The position numbers were made by a program, and so were the translations under genes. From positions 186,001-250,000 of the forward strand of contig NZ_QJGZ01000042.1 in NCBI RefSeq assembly GCF_003254585.1: a stretch of 64,000 nt of DNA. The letters run 5' to 3'. The stretch comes from Flavobacterium sharifuzzamanii. Its GTDB lineage: Bacteria; Bacteroidota; Bacteroidia; Flavobacteriales; Flavobacteriaceae. Below the pieces are notes generated by a model that saw only the letters and a program-made list of their open reading frames with translations, did not search any database and was not told the origin of the DNA. Below, in pieces: positions 18,246 through 27,895 of the stretch (position 1 is its first letter; each line of letters begins with the position of its first letter).

Positions 18246-18274
18246 ATCTACACATATAATTCGAAATTCTCATC

Positions 18275-18964
18275 ATGAAAATTATTTCTACCAAAGACAA
18301 TTTACAAGTTTTACACGAAGACAATCACATTATTGTGGTTAACAAACGTGTGGGAGATATTGTGCAGGGAGATAAAACTGGCGACAAGCCATTATCTGAT
18401 GTAGTAAAAGAATACATTAAGACAAAATACAACAAACCTGGAGATGTTTTCTTGGGTGTTATTCATCGTTTGGATCGACCTACAACAGGAATTGTAGTTT
18501 TTGCTAGAACCAGTAAAGCTTTATCTCGAATGAACGAATTGTTCAGCAATCGAGAAACTAAAAAGACATATTGGGCTGTTGTAAAGAATAAACCTAATGA
18601 AGCTTCAGCCAAATTGGTTCATTATTTAAAACGAAACGAAAAAAACAATACTTCAAAAGCACATTTAAAAGAAGTTCCCGATAGCAAATTAGCAAGTTTA
18701 GATTATACCATAATTAAAGAACTTCAAAATTATACTGCGCTCGAAATCAATTTACATACAGGGCGTCATCACCAAATTCGTGCTCAATTATCCGCAATTG
18801 GTTCTCCGATTAAAGGTGATCTCAAATACGGTGCAGACCGAAGCAATCCCGATGGCGGAATTCATCTTCACGCCCGAAAACTAACTTTTACACATCCTGT
18901 TTCTAAAGAAAACATTACTATTATCGCGCCTACTCCAGACGACCCGATTTGGAATGCTGTATGA
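18275..18964 (+). CDS. RluA-family pseudouridine synthase
   Basis: A 229-residue pseudouridine synthase. The catalytic motif HRLDRPTTGIVVFARTSKA contains the invariant Asp, followed by KTYWAVVKNKP and the C-terminal LHTGRHHQIRAQLSAIG and GIHLHARKLTFTHP motifs. There is no N-terminal S4 domain, which with the short length points to a RluA/TruC-like enzyme acting on rRNA or tRNA. The exact uridine cannot be assigned. It is cytosolic and monocistronic. Confidence 0.9.
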   Translation: MKIISTKDNLQVLHEDNHIIVVNKRVGDIVQGDKTGDKPLSDVVKEYIKTKYNKPGDVFLGVIHRLDRPTTGIVVFARTSKALSRMNELFSNRETKKTYWAVVKNKPNEASAKLVHYLKRNEKNNTSKAHLKEVPDSKLASLDYTIIKELQNYTALEINLHTGRHHQIRAQLSAIGSPIKGDLKYGADRSNPDGGIHLHARKLTFTHPVSKENITIIAPTPDDPIWNAV

Positions 18965-19040
18965 TTTTTATGATTTAATTGTTAAATTTTTAAATTTTAT
19001 CGATTAACTTGCATGGAGTAAAAAACAAGCTAATCGGAAA

Positions 19041-20369
19041 ATGGACTTCAAAAACGACATCGGGTATCGAAAGGAAACTCTAAAAAAGTTATTATACAAT
19101 ATTCAGAAAAGTGAAGATTTAATCGTAAAAGCTTTACATGATGACTTTAAAAAACCAGAGTTCGAAGCTGTTTTAACCGAAACCAATTATGTAATTTCGG
19201 AGCTTAAAGATGTTATAAAAAACATCAATAAATGGGCAAAACCTGAACGTGTCTTTCCATCTATTCTTAATTTTCCTTCTAGCGATTATATCTACAAAGA
19301 GCCTTACGGAGATGTATTGATTATTGCTCCTTGGAATTATCCTTTTCAGCTTGCTTTATGCCCATTGGTTGCTGCAGTTGCTGCAGGAAATCGAGTAGTT
19401 TTAAAGCCTTCTGAACTTACACCCCATACCTCTGCCGTAATTGCAAAAATTATAGAAAAAACTTTTCATATTAATCATGTTGAAGTTTTTGAAGGCGGAA
19501 TCGAAGTTTCTAATAAACTGCTGGCACAACGTTGGGATTATATCTTTTTTACTGGAAGCGTCGCTGTAGGTAAAATTGTTGCAAAAGCAGCAGCTGAAAA
19601 TTTAACTCCAGTTACACTCGAATTGGGAGGAAAAAATCCATGTGTTATTGATGAAACTGCCAACTTAAAACTTGCAGCCAAACGAATTGTTTGGGGAAAA
19701 TTCATTAATGCTGGTCAGACTTGCATTGCTCCCGATTATATTCTGATTCAGAAAAATATGAAGGTGAATTTCATTTCGTATTTAATTGAAGAAATCATTA
19801 AAGCTTACGGCAAGAAAATTGACAAATCTCCTGATTTTGCTCGAATTATAAATACAAAAAACTGGTACCGACTGACCAATATGATTCAGAACGAGCATAT
19901 TTTATTTGGAGGAGAAAGCGATGCCAACAAACTTTATATCGCACCAACGCTTCTTGAAGAGCCAGATTTAGATAGTCCCGTTATGAAAGAAGAAATCTTT
20001 GGTCCCATTCTGCCGATTTTAGTTTACGAAAATGAAAACGACATCGAAAAGGTTGTCAGCCGTTACGAGAAACCTCTTTCGTTTTATATTTTTAGCGAAA
20101 ATAATTCATTTACACAGAAACTAATTTCAAAATACTCTTTCGGAGGTGGTTGTATCAATGATTCTGTCATTCATTTTTCTAATAATAGATTGCCTTTTGG
20201 CGGTGTCGGCCATAGCGGAATTGGAGCATATCATGGTAAACGAAGCTTTGATACATTTTCGCATCATAAAGCAATTGTAAAAAAAGGAAACTGGCTAGAT
20301 TTACCAATGCGTTATGCACCATATAAAAACAAACTAGCTTCTATAAAAAGGATTTTAGACTGGCTATAA
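19041..20369 (+). CDS. NAD(P)-dependent aldehyde dehydrogenase, class 3-like
   Basis: A 442-residue aldehyde dehydrogenase of the class-3/fatty aldehyde dehydrogenase type. It shows IIAPWNYPFQLALCPLVAAVAAGN, the cofactor loop FTGSVAVGKIV, VTLELGGKNPCVID with the general-base glutamate, and the nucleophile Cys228 in NAGQTCIAPDYIL. The C-terminal LPFGGVGHSGIGAYHGKRSFDTFSH is also typical. It oxidises aldehydes, probably medium- or long-chain, to acids. Residues 424-442 are basic and amphipathic but not a convincing membrane anchor. It is monocistronic. Confidence 0.9.
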   Translation: MDFKNDIGYRKETLKKLLYNIQKSEDLIVKALHDDFKKPEFEAVLTETNYVISELKDVIKNINKWAKPERVFPSILNFPSSDYIYKEPYGDVLIIAPWNYPFQLALCPLVAAVAAGNRVVLKPSELTPHTSAVIAKIIEKTFHINHVEVFEGGIEVSNKLLAQRWDYIFFTGSVAVGKIVAKAAAENLTPVTLELGGKNPCVIDETANLKLAAKRIVWGKFINAGQTCIAPDYILIQKNMKVNFISYLIEEIIKAYGKKIDKSPDFARIINTKNWYRLTNMIQNEHILFGGESDANKLYIAPTLLEEPDLDSPVMKEEIFGPILPILVYENENDIEKVVSRYEKPLSFYIFSENNSFTQKLISKYSFGGGCINDSVIHFSNNRLPFGGVGHSGIGAYHGKRSFDTFSHHKAIVKKGNWLDLPMRYAPYKNKLASIKRILDWL

Positions 20370-20489
20370 ATCAGTTAAAAACATTTCGGAATGTTTTATA
20401 GATTTTTATATAGAATTGATTAAAAATATTATATTTACGTCAAGATACCTTTCAAATATTATAAGTCTATAAAACAATTCTACATACAA

Positions 20490-21299
20490 ATGAAATCTAC
20501 ACGTGATCAAATTGAAGACATTAAAAGAAATGGCTTTTCCCTTGATTTTTCTACAGTTTTTAACCACGCTTTCGAAAACTATAAAAAAATAGCTCTTTAT
20601 TCGGGACTTATCATTTTGGTCTTAACCATTATCATTGTGATGGCGTATGTAGGGATATTGATCGCTTATTTTGGAATCGAAAGCCTAAAGCAAGATTATC
20701 TAAAGGAATTCGCAAATCAAAATTTTACAGCTGTTGAGCTTTTAGTCCAAACTATCGGATTTTCTGTGCTAGCAGCATTAATAGCTCCTTTTGGCGCAGG
20801 ATTTTTAAAAATGGCAGATTCTGCAGATAAAGATATTGAATTTAATGTCTCTACGATGTTCTGCTATTACAAAGGAAAATATTTTGCACAGATTTTCATC
20901 GCTGCTATTATCGCCGCTATTACAGGGAACTTAATTTCTAATTTAATTAGAAGTTTAAATATTCCATTTGGAGAATTAATTGCATTTGCAATTCCCTACA
21001 TTATATCTTATTTCGTTTATTTATCAACCCCTCTAATTATCTTTGGAAATTTAACAGGAATAGAATCCTTAAAAGCTAGCATTATTATAGTTACTAAAAA
21101 TCCGCTAAATATATTTGCATTTTTCATCATAGGTTTTTTGGGTGCTTTAGTAGGGCTTGTAGCATGCTGTGTAGGAATAATATTTACTGCAGTTTTTAAC
21201 AGTTCAATGCAATATGCTACATATTTTGCCATTTTTGGAACACAATCTGAAGAAGAAGAAGATTCAATTGATTCAATCGGAAAATACAATGTAGATTAA
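20490..21299 (+). CDS. Polytopic inner-membrane protein of unknown function
   Basis: A 269-residue membrane protein I do not recognise beyond a conserved flavobacterial hypothetical. After a soluble 30-residue lead (DFSTVFNHAFENYKK) there are about five to six hydrophobic segments, at roughly residues 35-62, 80-105, 127-148, 155-180, 195-235 and 235-255. The tail is acidic (EEEEDSIDSIGKY). Such proteins are sometimes labelled beta-carotene monooxygenase in databases without evidence. It is separated by 89 bp from the hybrid kinase on the same strand. No function is inferred. Confidence 0.7.
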   Translation: MKSTRDQIEDIKRNGFSLDFSTVFNHAFENYKKIALYSGLIILVLTIIIVMAYVGILIAYFGIESLKQDYLKEFANQNFTAVELLVQTIGFSVLAALIAPFGAGFLKMADSADKDIEFNVSTMFCYYKGKYFAQIFIAAIIAAITGNLISNLIRSLNIPFGELIAFAIPYIISYFVYLSTPLIIFGNLTGIESLKASIIIVTKNPLNIFAFFIIGFLGALVGLVACCVGIIFTAVFNSSMQYATYFAIFGTQSEEEEDSIDSIGKYNVD

Positions 21300-21388
21300 A
21301 ATAGAAAATTCTTAATTATAGAGAATCTAACCACTTCTTTTCAAGAATTTTCAAACGCTATTTACTTAACTAACATACCCCAAATTCT

Positions 21389-24300
21389 ATGGCCGCAAAC
21401 TATAGTATTTTCAATTCGGTTATCTCAGGAATTTCCGCTAGTGGAAGTGCCTTTGAATCAATTATGACCGGATGGTATGTATTTAATCCTGATATTATTT
21501 ATTACAACAACCATAAACTTGTTGTTTTAGGGTTATCGCTCTTTGCTTTTCTGTCGCTTTTGGTGTATCAATTTTTCAAAATCAAAGCAAAAATTGGGTA
21601 TTTCATAGAAAAAAAGAAAGAACAAGATACTGTTAGCAGAGAATATCAGCTTTATATTTTATTTTTTGGCATTGCGGTAATTGTTATCGAAATTATCAAT
21701 GAAATCTTCAAAATTAGACCCAAAAGCCTATTGGTAGTTAATGTTCTCATTGGCTTTTTTGTTCTTTTTATTTACACTATAACAAATAGAATCAAATGGG
21801 TAAGAGATAAAATTCAGCAGATTTTTATTTCTTGCTTCTTTATTTATATCAGTTATGTCGCTTACAACATTGTTACCTTAAGAAATGATGTTGTACCTAT
21901 AATTGTTTTTCTGATTTCTTTTTTCTTTTCGTACAACATCCTCAAGCCTATAAAAATTTACTGGACTTTTATCGGATTAACCTTTGCTTTTTTAATTGCG
22001 ACGTTAGCATTTCACCTTATTCCAATAAAATCCTCTATTTTATTGCTTAACTTCTGCATTCTGATTTTCATTATAAATCAGGTAAAATATGCTGTTTTAT
22101 TAAACAATCGTGACAATTTTAGATTTGCAAATGAAATAGTTCACAAAGGAAATTCACTTACAATAGCCTCCAATCAAAAAAGCGAAATTCTTTTTTGCAG
22201 CGAAACCATAACTCCCATTTTAGGCTATCTGCCCGAAGAAGTTATGGGAGTAAAATTCTGGGAATTAACTGAGGATTCAGAAGAAAAATTAGATCCGATC
22301 AAAAATCATGAAAACAAGCTGTACATCAGGAAATTAAAAACAAAAAGTGGCGAATACAAATATATCCAATGGAAAGATAAAAAGTTCTCAGAAGATTTAA
22401 TCATAAGTATCGGACAAGATGTTACAGAGCAGGTTATCGTTCAGGATCAATACAAAAATCTAATTCAGACCGCAACCGATATCATTTTTGAAATTGACGC
22501 AGAAGGTTATTTTACTTTCATCAATGAATTTGGCTTTTCTACTCTTGGCTATACTGAAAATGAAATCATTAAAAAACACTATTCTAATTTTATTCACGAA
22601 AACTACATCACCAGTGCAGTAGATTTTTATGAAAATTTAGTGCTAAATGAAAATAATTATCCAATTATTGAAATTCCAATTCTGAAGAAAAACGGAGAAG
22701 AAATATGGATTTCGCAAAAGATTATTGTACGCAAAAATGATTTAGGATTAACAACTGGCTTTTCTGGAATTGCAAGAGATATTACCGAAAAAAAGAATAT
22801 CGAAAAGGAGAAAAAAAGACGTCTTAAAAAAATTGAGGCCTATAATAGTTCAACCAAAAAATTATCTACTACAGACTTTAGCAAATATAACGAACTAAAC
22901 ACAATCATTGATTTAATACTAAAAGAAGCTGCTATAATAAGCAATGTCAATCGTGTAAGTTTCTGGAAATATGACAATGACCTCATAACTTGCAAAAATC
23001 TTTTTAGCCTTGACAATCAAAGTGTAAGTGACAAAAATATTTTAAACAAGGAATCCTATCCTATTTATTTTGAAACACTAAACAACAAAGCCATTATAAA
23101 TGCTCCAGATGTATTCAACAAACTGGAAACATCTGAATTTCAAAAACTTTACTTTACAAAAAACGACATAAAATCAATGCTGGATGTGCCTATTTTCTTG
23201 ACAGGACAATTGACAGGTGTGGTCTGTTTTGAAAGCACGGAACATAAACGCGAATGGGACAATGAAGACATTAACTATGCCAGAACCATTTCAGATGTAA
23301 TTTCGCTTGCCATTTCTTCACAAATGCGATTAGAGGCAGAAAGAAAATTAGAACTTAAGGGACAGCTTTTGTCTGCACTTTCTTTGTGTACCGAAAAGTT
23401 TCTGCTAAGCAAAACTACTCATCAGATGTTTGAAGAAACGTATAACATTATTGGAAAAGCAGCCAAAGTAGATCACATGTACTACTACGAAAAAGATGCT
23501 ATTTACAATACTGTAAGCCAGAAATACAAATGGTCGCGTGAAGGGGTTACGCATCAGATCACGCCATTGCGATCTATGACCGAAGAAAATCTGCGAGAGA
23601 TTTACGATGCCGCATCACAAAGAAAAATCCTAAATACGCTAACCCGAAACCTTAATGACGGTTTTTTCAAAAAGCTTCTGATCGATAACGAAATTCAGTC
23701 GATTTTAATTTTACCAATTTACATAAATGACATTTTCACTGGTTTTATTGGCTTTGATGATTGCACGACAGAAAGAGAATGGTCTGAGGACGAAATTAAT
23801 ATCTTTCAGGTTTTAGCAAATAACATTTCGTCTGCATTAGAAAGAAACCGAAATGAAACTAAAATTATCCAAAGCGAGGAAAAATTCAAATTGATTGCCA
23901 ACAATATTCCTGGAACGGTTTATTTATCAAAATTTGACGCTTTCTCGACCAAAATATTCTTAAACGACGAAGTCTCAAACCTTACAGGATATTCAAAATC
24001 TGAATTTATTGAAAATAATTTATCTTTTCTATCGTTAATTCATCCTGATGATAAAGAAGATGTAATTAACAATCAAATCGATAATCTCCAAAACGGAATG
24101 CCTTTGCATAATGTCTATCGCATTAAGCGCAAAAGCGGAGAGTATATTTGGATAGAAGAATTTGGAGACGTAATTAAGCGAAATGATGAAATTGAATTTG
24201 TTGGCGGAATTTATTTTGATATTACAAGCAAAAAAGAAATTGAAGATGCCATAAAAGCCAAACAGCTGGCAGAAGCCGCAAGCAAATCAAAATCTGACTT

Positions 24301-25435
24301 TTTAGCCAATATGTCTCACGAAATTAGAACTCCTCTAAACGGAATTATTGGTTTTACACATTTATTAATGAAAACAGATTTAGAGGAAATTCAAGAAAAA
24401 TACATGACCACAATTAACCAATCGGCTCATTCTCTTCTTGAAATTATTAATGACATTTTAGATTTCTCAAAAATTGAGGCTGGAAAATTAGAGCTCTTTA
24501 TTGACTTATATGATATCAAAAAAATCTTAGGACAAATTTTTGATTTAATTATCTACGAATCCAACAAAAAGAATCTAGAACTTGAGTTGAATATAGATCC
24601 TGAAGTTCCAAAATATATCTGGACAGATATTGTCCGCATCAAACAGATTTTGATCAACCTACTTTCTAATGCAGTTAAATTTACAACTGAAGGCTCCATC
24701 AAATTAAATGTTTCCGTTTTAGAAAAAAACAAAAACAACAATTGTGTCATTCGCTTTGCGGTTATCGATACTGGAATTGGTATTTTGGAAAAAAATCAGA
24801 AAAGAATTTTCAGAGCCTTTTCTCAGGAAGACAGTTCTACAACCAGAAAATTTGGAGGAACTGGATTAGGTTTAACCATATCTAATCAGTTGCTTGCTTT
24901 AATGGAAAGCCGTTTACAGCTTGAAAGCAAAATTGACGAAGGAAGCACTTTTTTCTTTGATTTGAATTTAAAGACCAGCAACCAGAGCATTAATGATAAA
25001 TACAATACCGAACTCAAAAGTTTAAACATCAATCTGGATTCTGATGAAATAGAAACAAACGGTAACAATATTACTTTTTTAATTGTGGAAGACAACAAAG
25101 TAAACATGCTTCTTCTTAAGACAATTATAAAAAATCTGTACAATAATGCTTTTATTTTCGAATGTGAAAATGGGTACGAAGCCATTCAGCAATTTGAAAA
25201 AATTAATCCGACCATTATTTTTATGGATATTCAGATGCCAATTATGAATGGTTACGAAACAGCCAAAGCAATTAGAAATACTAAAAAAGGACGCGATGTT
25301 CCAATAATAGCCGTTACTGCTGGCGCAGAAAAAGAAGAACGAAACAAATGCATTTCTGCAGGAATGGACGATTACATTTCTAAACCAATTATGAAAGGAA
25401 GTGTTGAAGAAGCTTTAATTAAATGGCTGGGATAA
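21389..25435 (+). CDS. Hybrid sensor histidine kinase (membrane, PAS, GAF, HisKA, HATPase, REC)
   Basis: A 1348-residue hybrid two-component sensor. Residues 45-245 contain about seven hydrophobic segments. They are followed by PAS-type domains (about 250-350 and 355-475), two GAF-like domains (about 495-650 and 670-820), a further PAS (about 830-950) and a HisKA helix with the phosphorylated His977 in NMSHEIRTPLNG. A HATPase domain comes next (NLLSNAVKFTTEG, DTGIGI, GTGLGL), then a C-terminal receiver with Asp1280 in FMDIQMPIMNG and the conserved Lys in YISKPI. No response regulator is adjacent. The signal sensed is unknown, and the GAF and PAS content suggests a cytosolic small-molecule or redox input. 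Confidence 0.92.
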   Translation: MAANYSIFNSVISGISASGSAFESIMTGWYVFNPDIIYYNNHKLVVLGLSLFAFLSLLVYQFFKIKAKIGYFIEKKKEQDTVSREYQLYILFFGIAVIVIEIINEIFKIRPKSLLVVNVLIGFFVLFIYTITNRIKWVRDKIQQIFISCFFIYISYVAYNIVTLRNDVVPIIVFLISFFFSYNILKPIKIYWTFIGLTFAFLIATLAFHLIPIKSSILLLNFCILIFIINQVKYAVLLNNRDNFRFANEIVHKGNSLTIASNQKSEILFCSETITPILGYLPEEVMGVKFWELTEDSEEKLDPIKNHENKLYIRKLKTKSGEYKYIQWKDKKFSEDLIISIGQDVTEQVIVQDQYKNLIQTATDIIFEIDAEGYFTFINEFGFSTLGYTENEIIKKHYSNFIHENYITSAVDFYENLVLNENNYPIIEIPILKKNGEEIWISQKIIVRKNDLGLTTGFSGIARDITEKKNIEKEKKRRLKKIEAYNSSTKKLSTTDFSKYNELNTIIDLILKEAAIISNVNRVSFWKYDNDLITCKNLFSLDNQSVSDKNILNKESYPIYFETLNNKAIINAPDVFNKLETSEFQKLYFTKNDIKSMLDVPIFLTGQLTGVVCFESTEHKREWDNEDINYARTISDVISLAISSQMRLEAERKLELKGQLLSALSLCTEKFLLSKTTHQMFEETYNIIGKAAKVDHMYYYEKDAIYNTVSQKYKWSREGVTHQITPLRSMTEENLREIYDAASQRKILNTLTRNLNDGFFKKLLIDNEIQSILILPIYINDIFTGFIGFDDCTTEREWSEDEINIFQVLANNISSALERNRNETKIIQSEEKFKLIANNIPGTVYLSKFDAFSTKIFLNDEVSNLTGYSKSEFIENNLSFLSLIHPDDKEDVINNQIDNLQNGMPLHNVYRIKRKSGEYIWIEEFGDVIKRNDEIEFVGGIYFDITSKKEIEDAIKAKQLAEAASKSKSDFLANMSHEIRTPLNGIIGFTHLLMKTDLEEIQEKYMTTINQSAHSLLEIINDILDFSKIEAGKLELFIDLYDIKKILGQIFDLIIYESNKKNLELELNIDPEVPKYIWTDIVRIKQILINLLSNAVKFTTEGSIKLNVSVLEKNKNNNCVIRFAVIDTGIGILEKNQKRIFRAFSQEDSSTTRKFGGTGLGLTISNQLLALMESRLQLESKIDEGSTFFFDLNLKTSNQSINDKYNTELKSLNINLDSDEIETNGNNITFLIVEDNKVNMLLLKTIIKNLYNNAFIFECENGYEAIQQFEKINPTIIFMDIQMPIMNGYETAKAIRNTKKGRDVPIIAVTAGAEKEERNKCISAGMDDYISKPIMKGSVEEALIKWLG

Positions 25436-25601
25436 TTTTTTAGTTGTAAGTCGCAGTCGCAGTTTTCAGTTTCAGATTGTTTGCTGGCACTGAAAAGTGT
25501 GACCAAAAACTAAACATTAGCGTTTCAATTGTAAAATTTATCATAAAAAATCTATAAATTCGTACAACGTTTCAATCAAAAAATAAAAAAAACAATTCAA
25601 T
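25436..25601. other. Intergenic spacer with CAGTCGCAGTTTTCAGT repeat fragment
   Basis: A fragment AAGTCGCAGTCGCAGTTTTCAGT at 25447-25470 and a following ACTGAAAAGTGTGACC segment resemble the ACTGAAAACTGTGACC piece at 58773-58790. No gene is seen. Confidence 0.5.
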
Positions 25602-26456
25602 ATGAAATGGCAAGGCAGAAGACAAAGTGATAATGTCGAAGACAGAAGATCAATTTCCGGCGGGGGTAAAGCAATAATTGGCGGTGGAGTTATCGGAATC
25701 ATTGTTTTACTGCTTAATGTTTTTGGCGGTGAAACTGGCCAGCAGATAGCACCAATTCTAGAACAAATGCAAGGCGGTCAAGGCCAACAGACAGAAGCCG
25801 CAGCGCCTTTAAGCAAAGAAGACGAAGAAATGGGGAATTTTGTGAGAGTTGTTTTAGCAGATAACGAAGATATTTGGAGTAAAGTTTTTGCAGAAAATGG
25901 CATGACATACGAAAAGCCAAAATTAGTGCTTTTTAAAGGTAGCGTACAAACTGCCTGCGGAGGCGCATCATCAGCCTCTGGTCCGTTTTATTGCCCAGGA
26001 GACAGAAAAGTATATATGGATTTAGGTTTCTTTGAGGAGCTAAAAAGTAAATTTGGCGCAAAAGGTGGCGATTTTGCCATTGCTTATGTTATTGCCCATG
26101 AAATTGGTCACCACATACAAACTTTGCTCGGTACGTCTGCAAAAATGCGTCAGGAACAGCAAGGAAAAAGTGAAGCAGAAGCTAATAAATTATCTGTTGC
26201 TTTAGAACTACAAGCTGACTTCTACGCTGGTGTTTGGGCACATTACAATCAAGAAAATCTAGATGTTGGCGATATCGAGGAAGCATTAAGTGCAGCAAAC
26301 GCCGTTGGAGACGACGCAATTCAAAGTAAAATGCAAGGACATGTAGTTCCAGATTCTTTTACCCATGGAACTTCAGAACAAAGAATGTATTGGTTTAAGA
26401 AAGGTTATAAAACGGGCGATATTAAACAAGGTACTACATTTGAAGAAATTCGATAA
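25602..26456 (+). CDS. Neutral zinc metallopeptidase, YpfJ/KPN_02809 family
   Basis: A 284-residue membrane-anchored metallopeptidase. The N-terminus has the family motif MKWQGRRQSDNVEDRR, then one membrane segment (KAIIGGGVIGIIVLLLNVFGG), a glutamine-rich linker, and the peptidase domain. HEIGHH at residues 166-171 provides two zinc ligands and the catalytic glutamate, and ELQADFYAGVW supplies the third ligand region. The ending HGTSEQRMYWFKKGY is characteristic. Cellular substrates are unknown. The gene is followed by a strong terminator. Confidence 0.92.
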   Translation: MKWQGRRQSDNVEDRRSISGGGKAIIGGGVIGIIVLLLNVFGGETGQQIAPILEQMQGGQGQQTEAAAPLSKEDEEMGNFVRVVLADNEDIWSKVFAENGMTYEKPKLVLFKGSVQTACGGASSASGPFYCPGDRKVYMDLGFFEELKSKFGAKGGDFAIAYVIAHEIGHHIQTLLGTSAKMRQEQQGKSEAEANKLSVALELQADFYAGVWAHYNQENLDVGDIEEALSAANAVGDDAIQSKMQGHVVPDSFTHGTSEQRMYWFKKGYKTGDIKQGTTFEEIR

Positions 26457-26484
26457 TACATAAACCAAATATAATAACCACCAG

Positions 26485-26516
26485 AAAAGCACAACTTAAG
26501 CAGTTGTGCTTTTTTA
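26485..26516 (+). terminator. Rho-independent terminator after the metallopeptidase gene
   Basis: Stem AAAAGCACAACT / AGTTGTGCTTTT around TAAGC, followed by a T-run, 28 bp after the stop. Confidence 0.9.
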
Positions 26517-26654
26517 ATTTCCAATATTCTAAAAATTCCAAACTCTTTAAGATTAGATTCAAAATAAAAAATTCCAAATTCCAAACTTTAATTTCAGTGA
26601 AGAACTAGTAATCACAAAAATGATTTCATATACTCCTTAAATTACCCATTAGCA

Positions 26655-26765
26655 TATGAAAACATAACAAGCGGCTTCAACCGCTGGAACACAACGATTG
26701 CGCGATCCATGCCCTTACATATGCGAACGTTCCCGTGGTTGAAACCACGGGCTATATTTAAACAT
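26655..26765. repeat. Inverted-repeat element with two GGTTGAAACC-like hairpins
   Basis: AGCGGCTTCAACCGCT at the left and CCCGTGGTTGAAACCACGGG at the right are each hairpins. They flank CATATG-containing inverted segments (TTAGCATATG...CATATGCGAA). This is a REP-like dispersed element. The rest of the gap between the metallopeptidase and tRNA-His is AT-rich with no gene. Confidence 0.65.
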
Positions 26766-26898
26766 TTGGAATTAAAAATAGATCAAAATTTTAGATATTA
26801 AAAAATTTTGACCCCCTCCTCTTTTTAAACCAAGTAATTTTCAGTCTTACTCTAAAATAATCTTATATAACTTATATGGTTCACAAAATTAAACGCAC

Positions 26899-26928
26899 AA
26901 AAAAAGCCTTGAATTTCTTCAAGGCTTT
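26899..26928 (-). terminator. Terminator downstream of tRNA-His
   Basis: Read leftward, AAAGCCTTGAA / TTCAAGGCTTT forms an 11-bp stem followed by a T-run, just past the tRNA 3' end. Confidence 0.88.
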
Positions 26929-26934
26929 AAATCT

Positions 26935-27010
26935 GGGTGGCTGACCGGGTTCGAACCGGCGACCCGCGGCACCACAAACCGCTACTCTAACCAGCTGAGC
27001 TACAACCACC
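26935..27010 (-). tRNA. tRNA-His (GTG)
   Basis: A canonical cloverleaf on the minus strand. The acceptor stem is GTGGTTG / CAGCCAC with an extra 5' G opposite the C discriminator, the hallmark of tRNA-His. The D-arm is GCTCAGCTGGTTAGAGC, the anticodon loop contains GTG in CGGTTTGTGGTGCCG, and the T-arm is GCCGGTTCGAACCCGGT. The 3' CCA is not encoded. A terminator follows directly. Confidence 0.95.
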
Positions 27011-27088
27011 ATTTTTCTGCTTAGCGAGTGCAAATATAGAACAAAGGTTGAGTTCTACAAAGAAAAAAATGAAAAATTTTTATAAAAA

Positions 27089-27805
27089 TTATATCAAATT
27101 TTCTAAACTATTGACTGCCAAACACCTTTCAACTGTAAAACCTTCAGCAAAATCTTTACCAACAAGTCTTCCTAAGTCTTTTGCACGATAATTTAAGCTT
27201 TCAAAGAAGTTTTTGCTGGTAATTGGTGTTGCAGGTTCATTTGAATTCGGATCATAAAATTGGGTTTTATAAGCCATAATCGCTTCTACTTTCTTTTCTT
27301 CGAATCCTGTAATATCAACAACGAAGTCTGGAGTAATATTTTTCCACTGAATATAATGATATACAACTTTAGGTCTCCATGCTTCTTGTTTTTCACCATC
27401 AACGATAGTTTCAATTTTCATTAATCCTGAAAGAAAGCAAGCATCAGAAACTAATTTACTTCCTTTTCCATGATCAATGTGGCGATCGTCAATTGCATTG
27501 CACAAAACAATTTCTGGTTTATACTTACGAATCATTTTAATGACTTCTAATTGATGTTTTTCATCATTAACGAAAAATCCGTCGCGCATTGCTAAATTTT
27601 CACGAACAAGAACTCCTAAAATCGCGGCGGCGTCTTTTGCTTCTTGATCTCTAATTTCTGCAGTTCCACGAGTTCCTAACTCACCACGCGTTAAATCTAC
27701 AATACCTACTTTTTTACCAAGTGATACTTCTTTTAAAATGGTTCCAGCACAACCTAATTCTACATCGTCTGGATGTGCGCCAAAGGCTAATATGTCTAAT
27801 TTCAT
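27089..27805 (-). CDS. bshB1: Bacillithiol biosynthesis deacetylase BshB1
   Basis: A 238-residue zinc-dependent LmbE-like deacetylase. It removes the acetyl group from N-acetylglucosaminyl-malate in bacillithiol synthesis. The signature AFGAHPDDVELGCAGTI has His11, Asp13 and Asp14 for zinc and catalysis. GELGTRGTAEIRDQEAKDAA and DDRHIDHGKGSKLVSDACFLSG are the BshB1-specific segments. The end FFESLNYRAKDLGRLVGKDFAEGF also matches BshB1 over BshB2. It is cytosolic. The other bsh genes are not in the window. A GAAACTTGAAACC repeat separates it from the menaquinone genes. Confidence 0.95.
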   Translation of the reverse strand: MKLDILAFGAHPDDVELGCAGTILKEVSLGKKVGIVDLTRGELGTRGTAEIRDQEAKDAAAILGVLVRENLAMRDGFFVNDEKHQLEVIKMIRKYKPEIVLCNAIDDRHIDHGKGSKLVSDACFLSGLMKIETIVDGEKQEAWRPKVVYHYIQWKNITPDFVVDITGFEEKKVEAIMAYKTQFYDPNSNEPATPITSKNFFESLNYRAKDLGRLVGKDFAEGFTVERCLAVNSLENLI

Positions 27806-27811
27806 TTACTT

Positions 27812-27892
27812 TTTGTTTCAAGTTTCAAGTTTCAGGTTTTAAGTTGTCACCAGAACGTGAAACTTGAAACCTGAAACTTGAAACAATTTAAT
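27812..27892. repeat. Inverted GTTTCAAGTTTCAGG / CCTGAAACTTGAAAC element
   Basis: The left arm TTGTTTCAAGTTTCAAGTTT and right arm built of GAAACTTGAAACC units form an inverted repeat with a central AAGTTGTCACCAGAACGTG. The same unit is arrayed at 8643-8690 and in part at 45440-45465. Confidence 0.7.
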
Positions 27893-27895
27893 AAG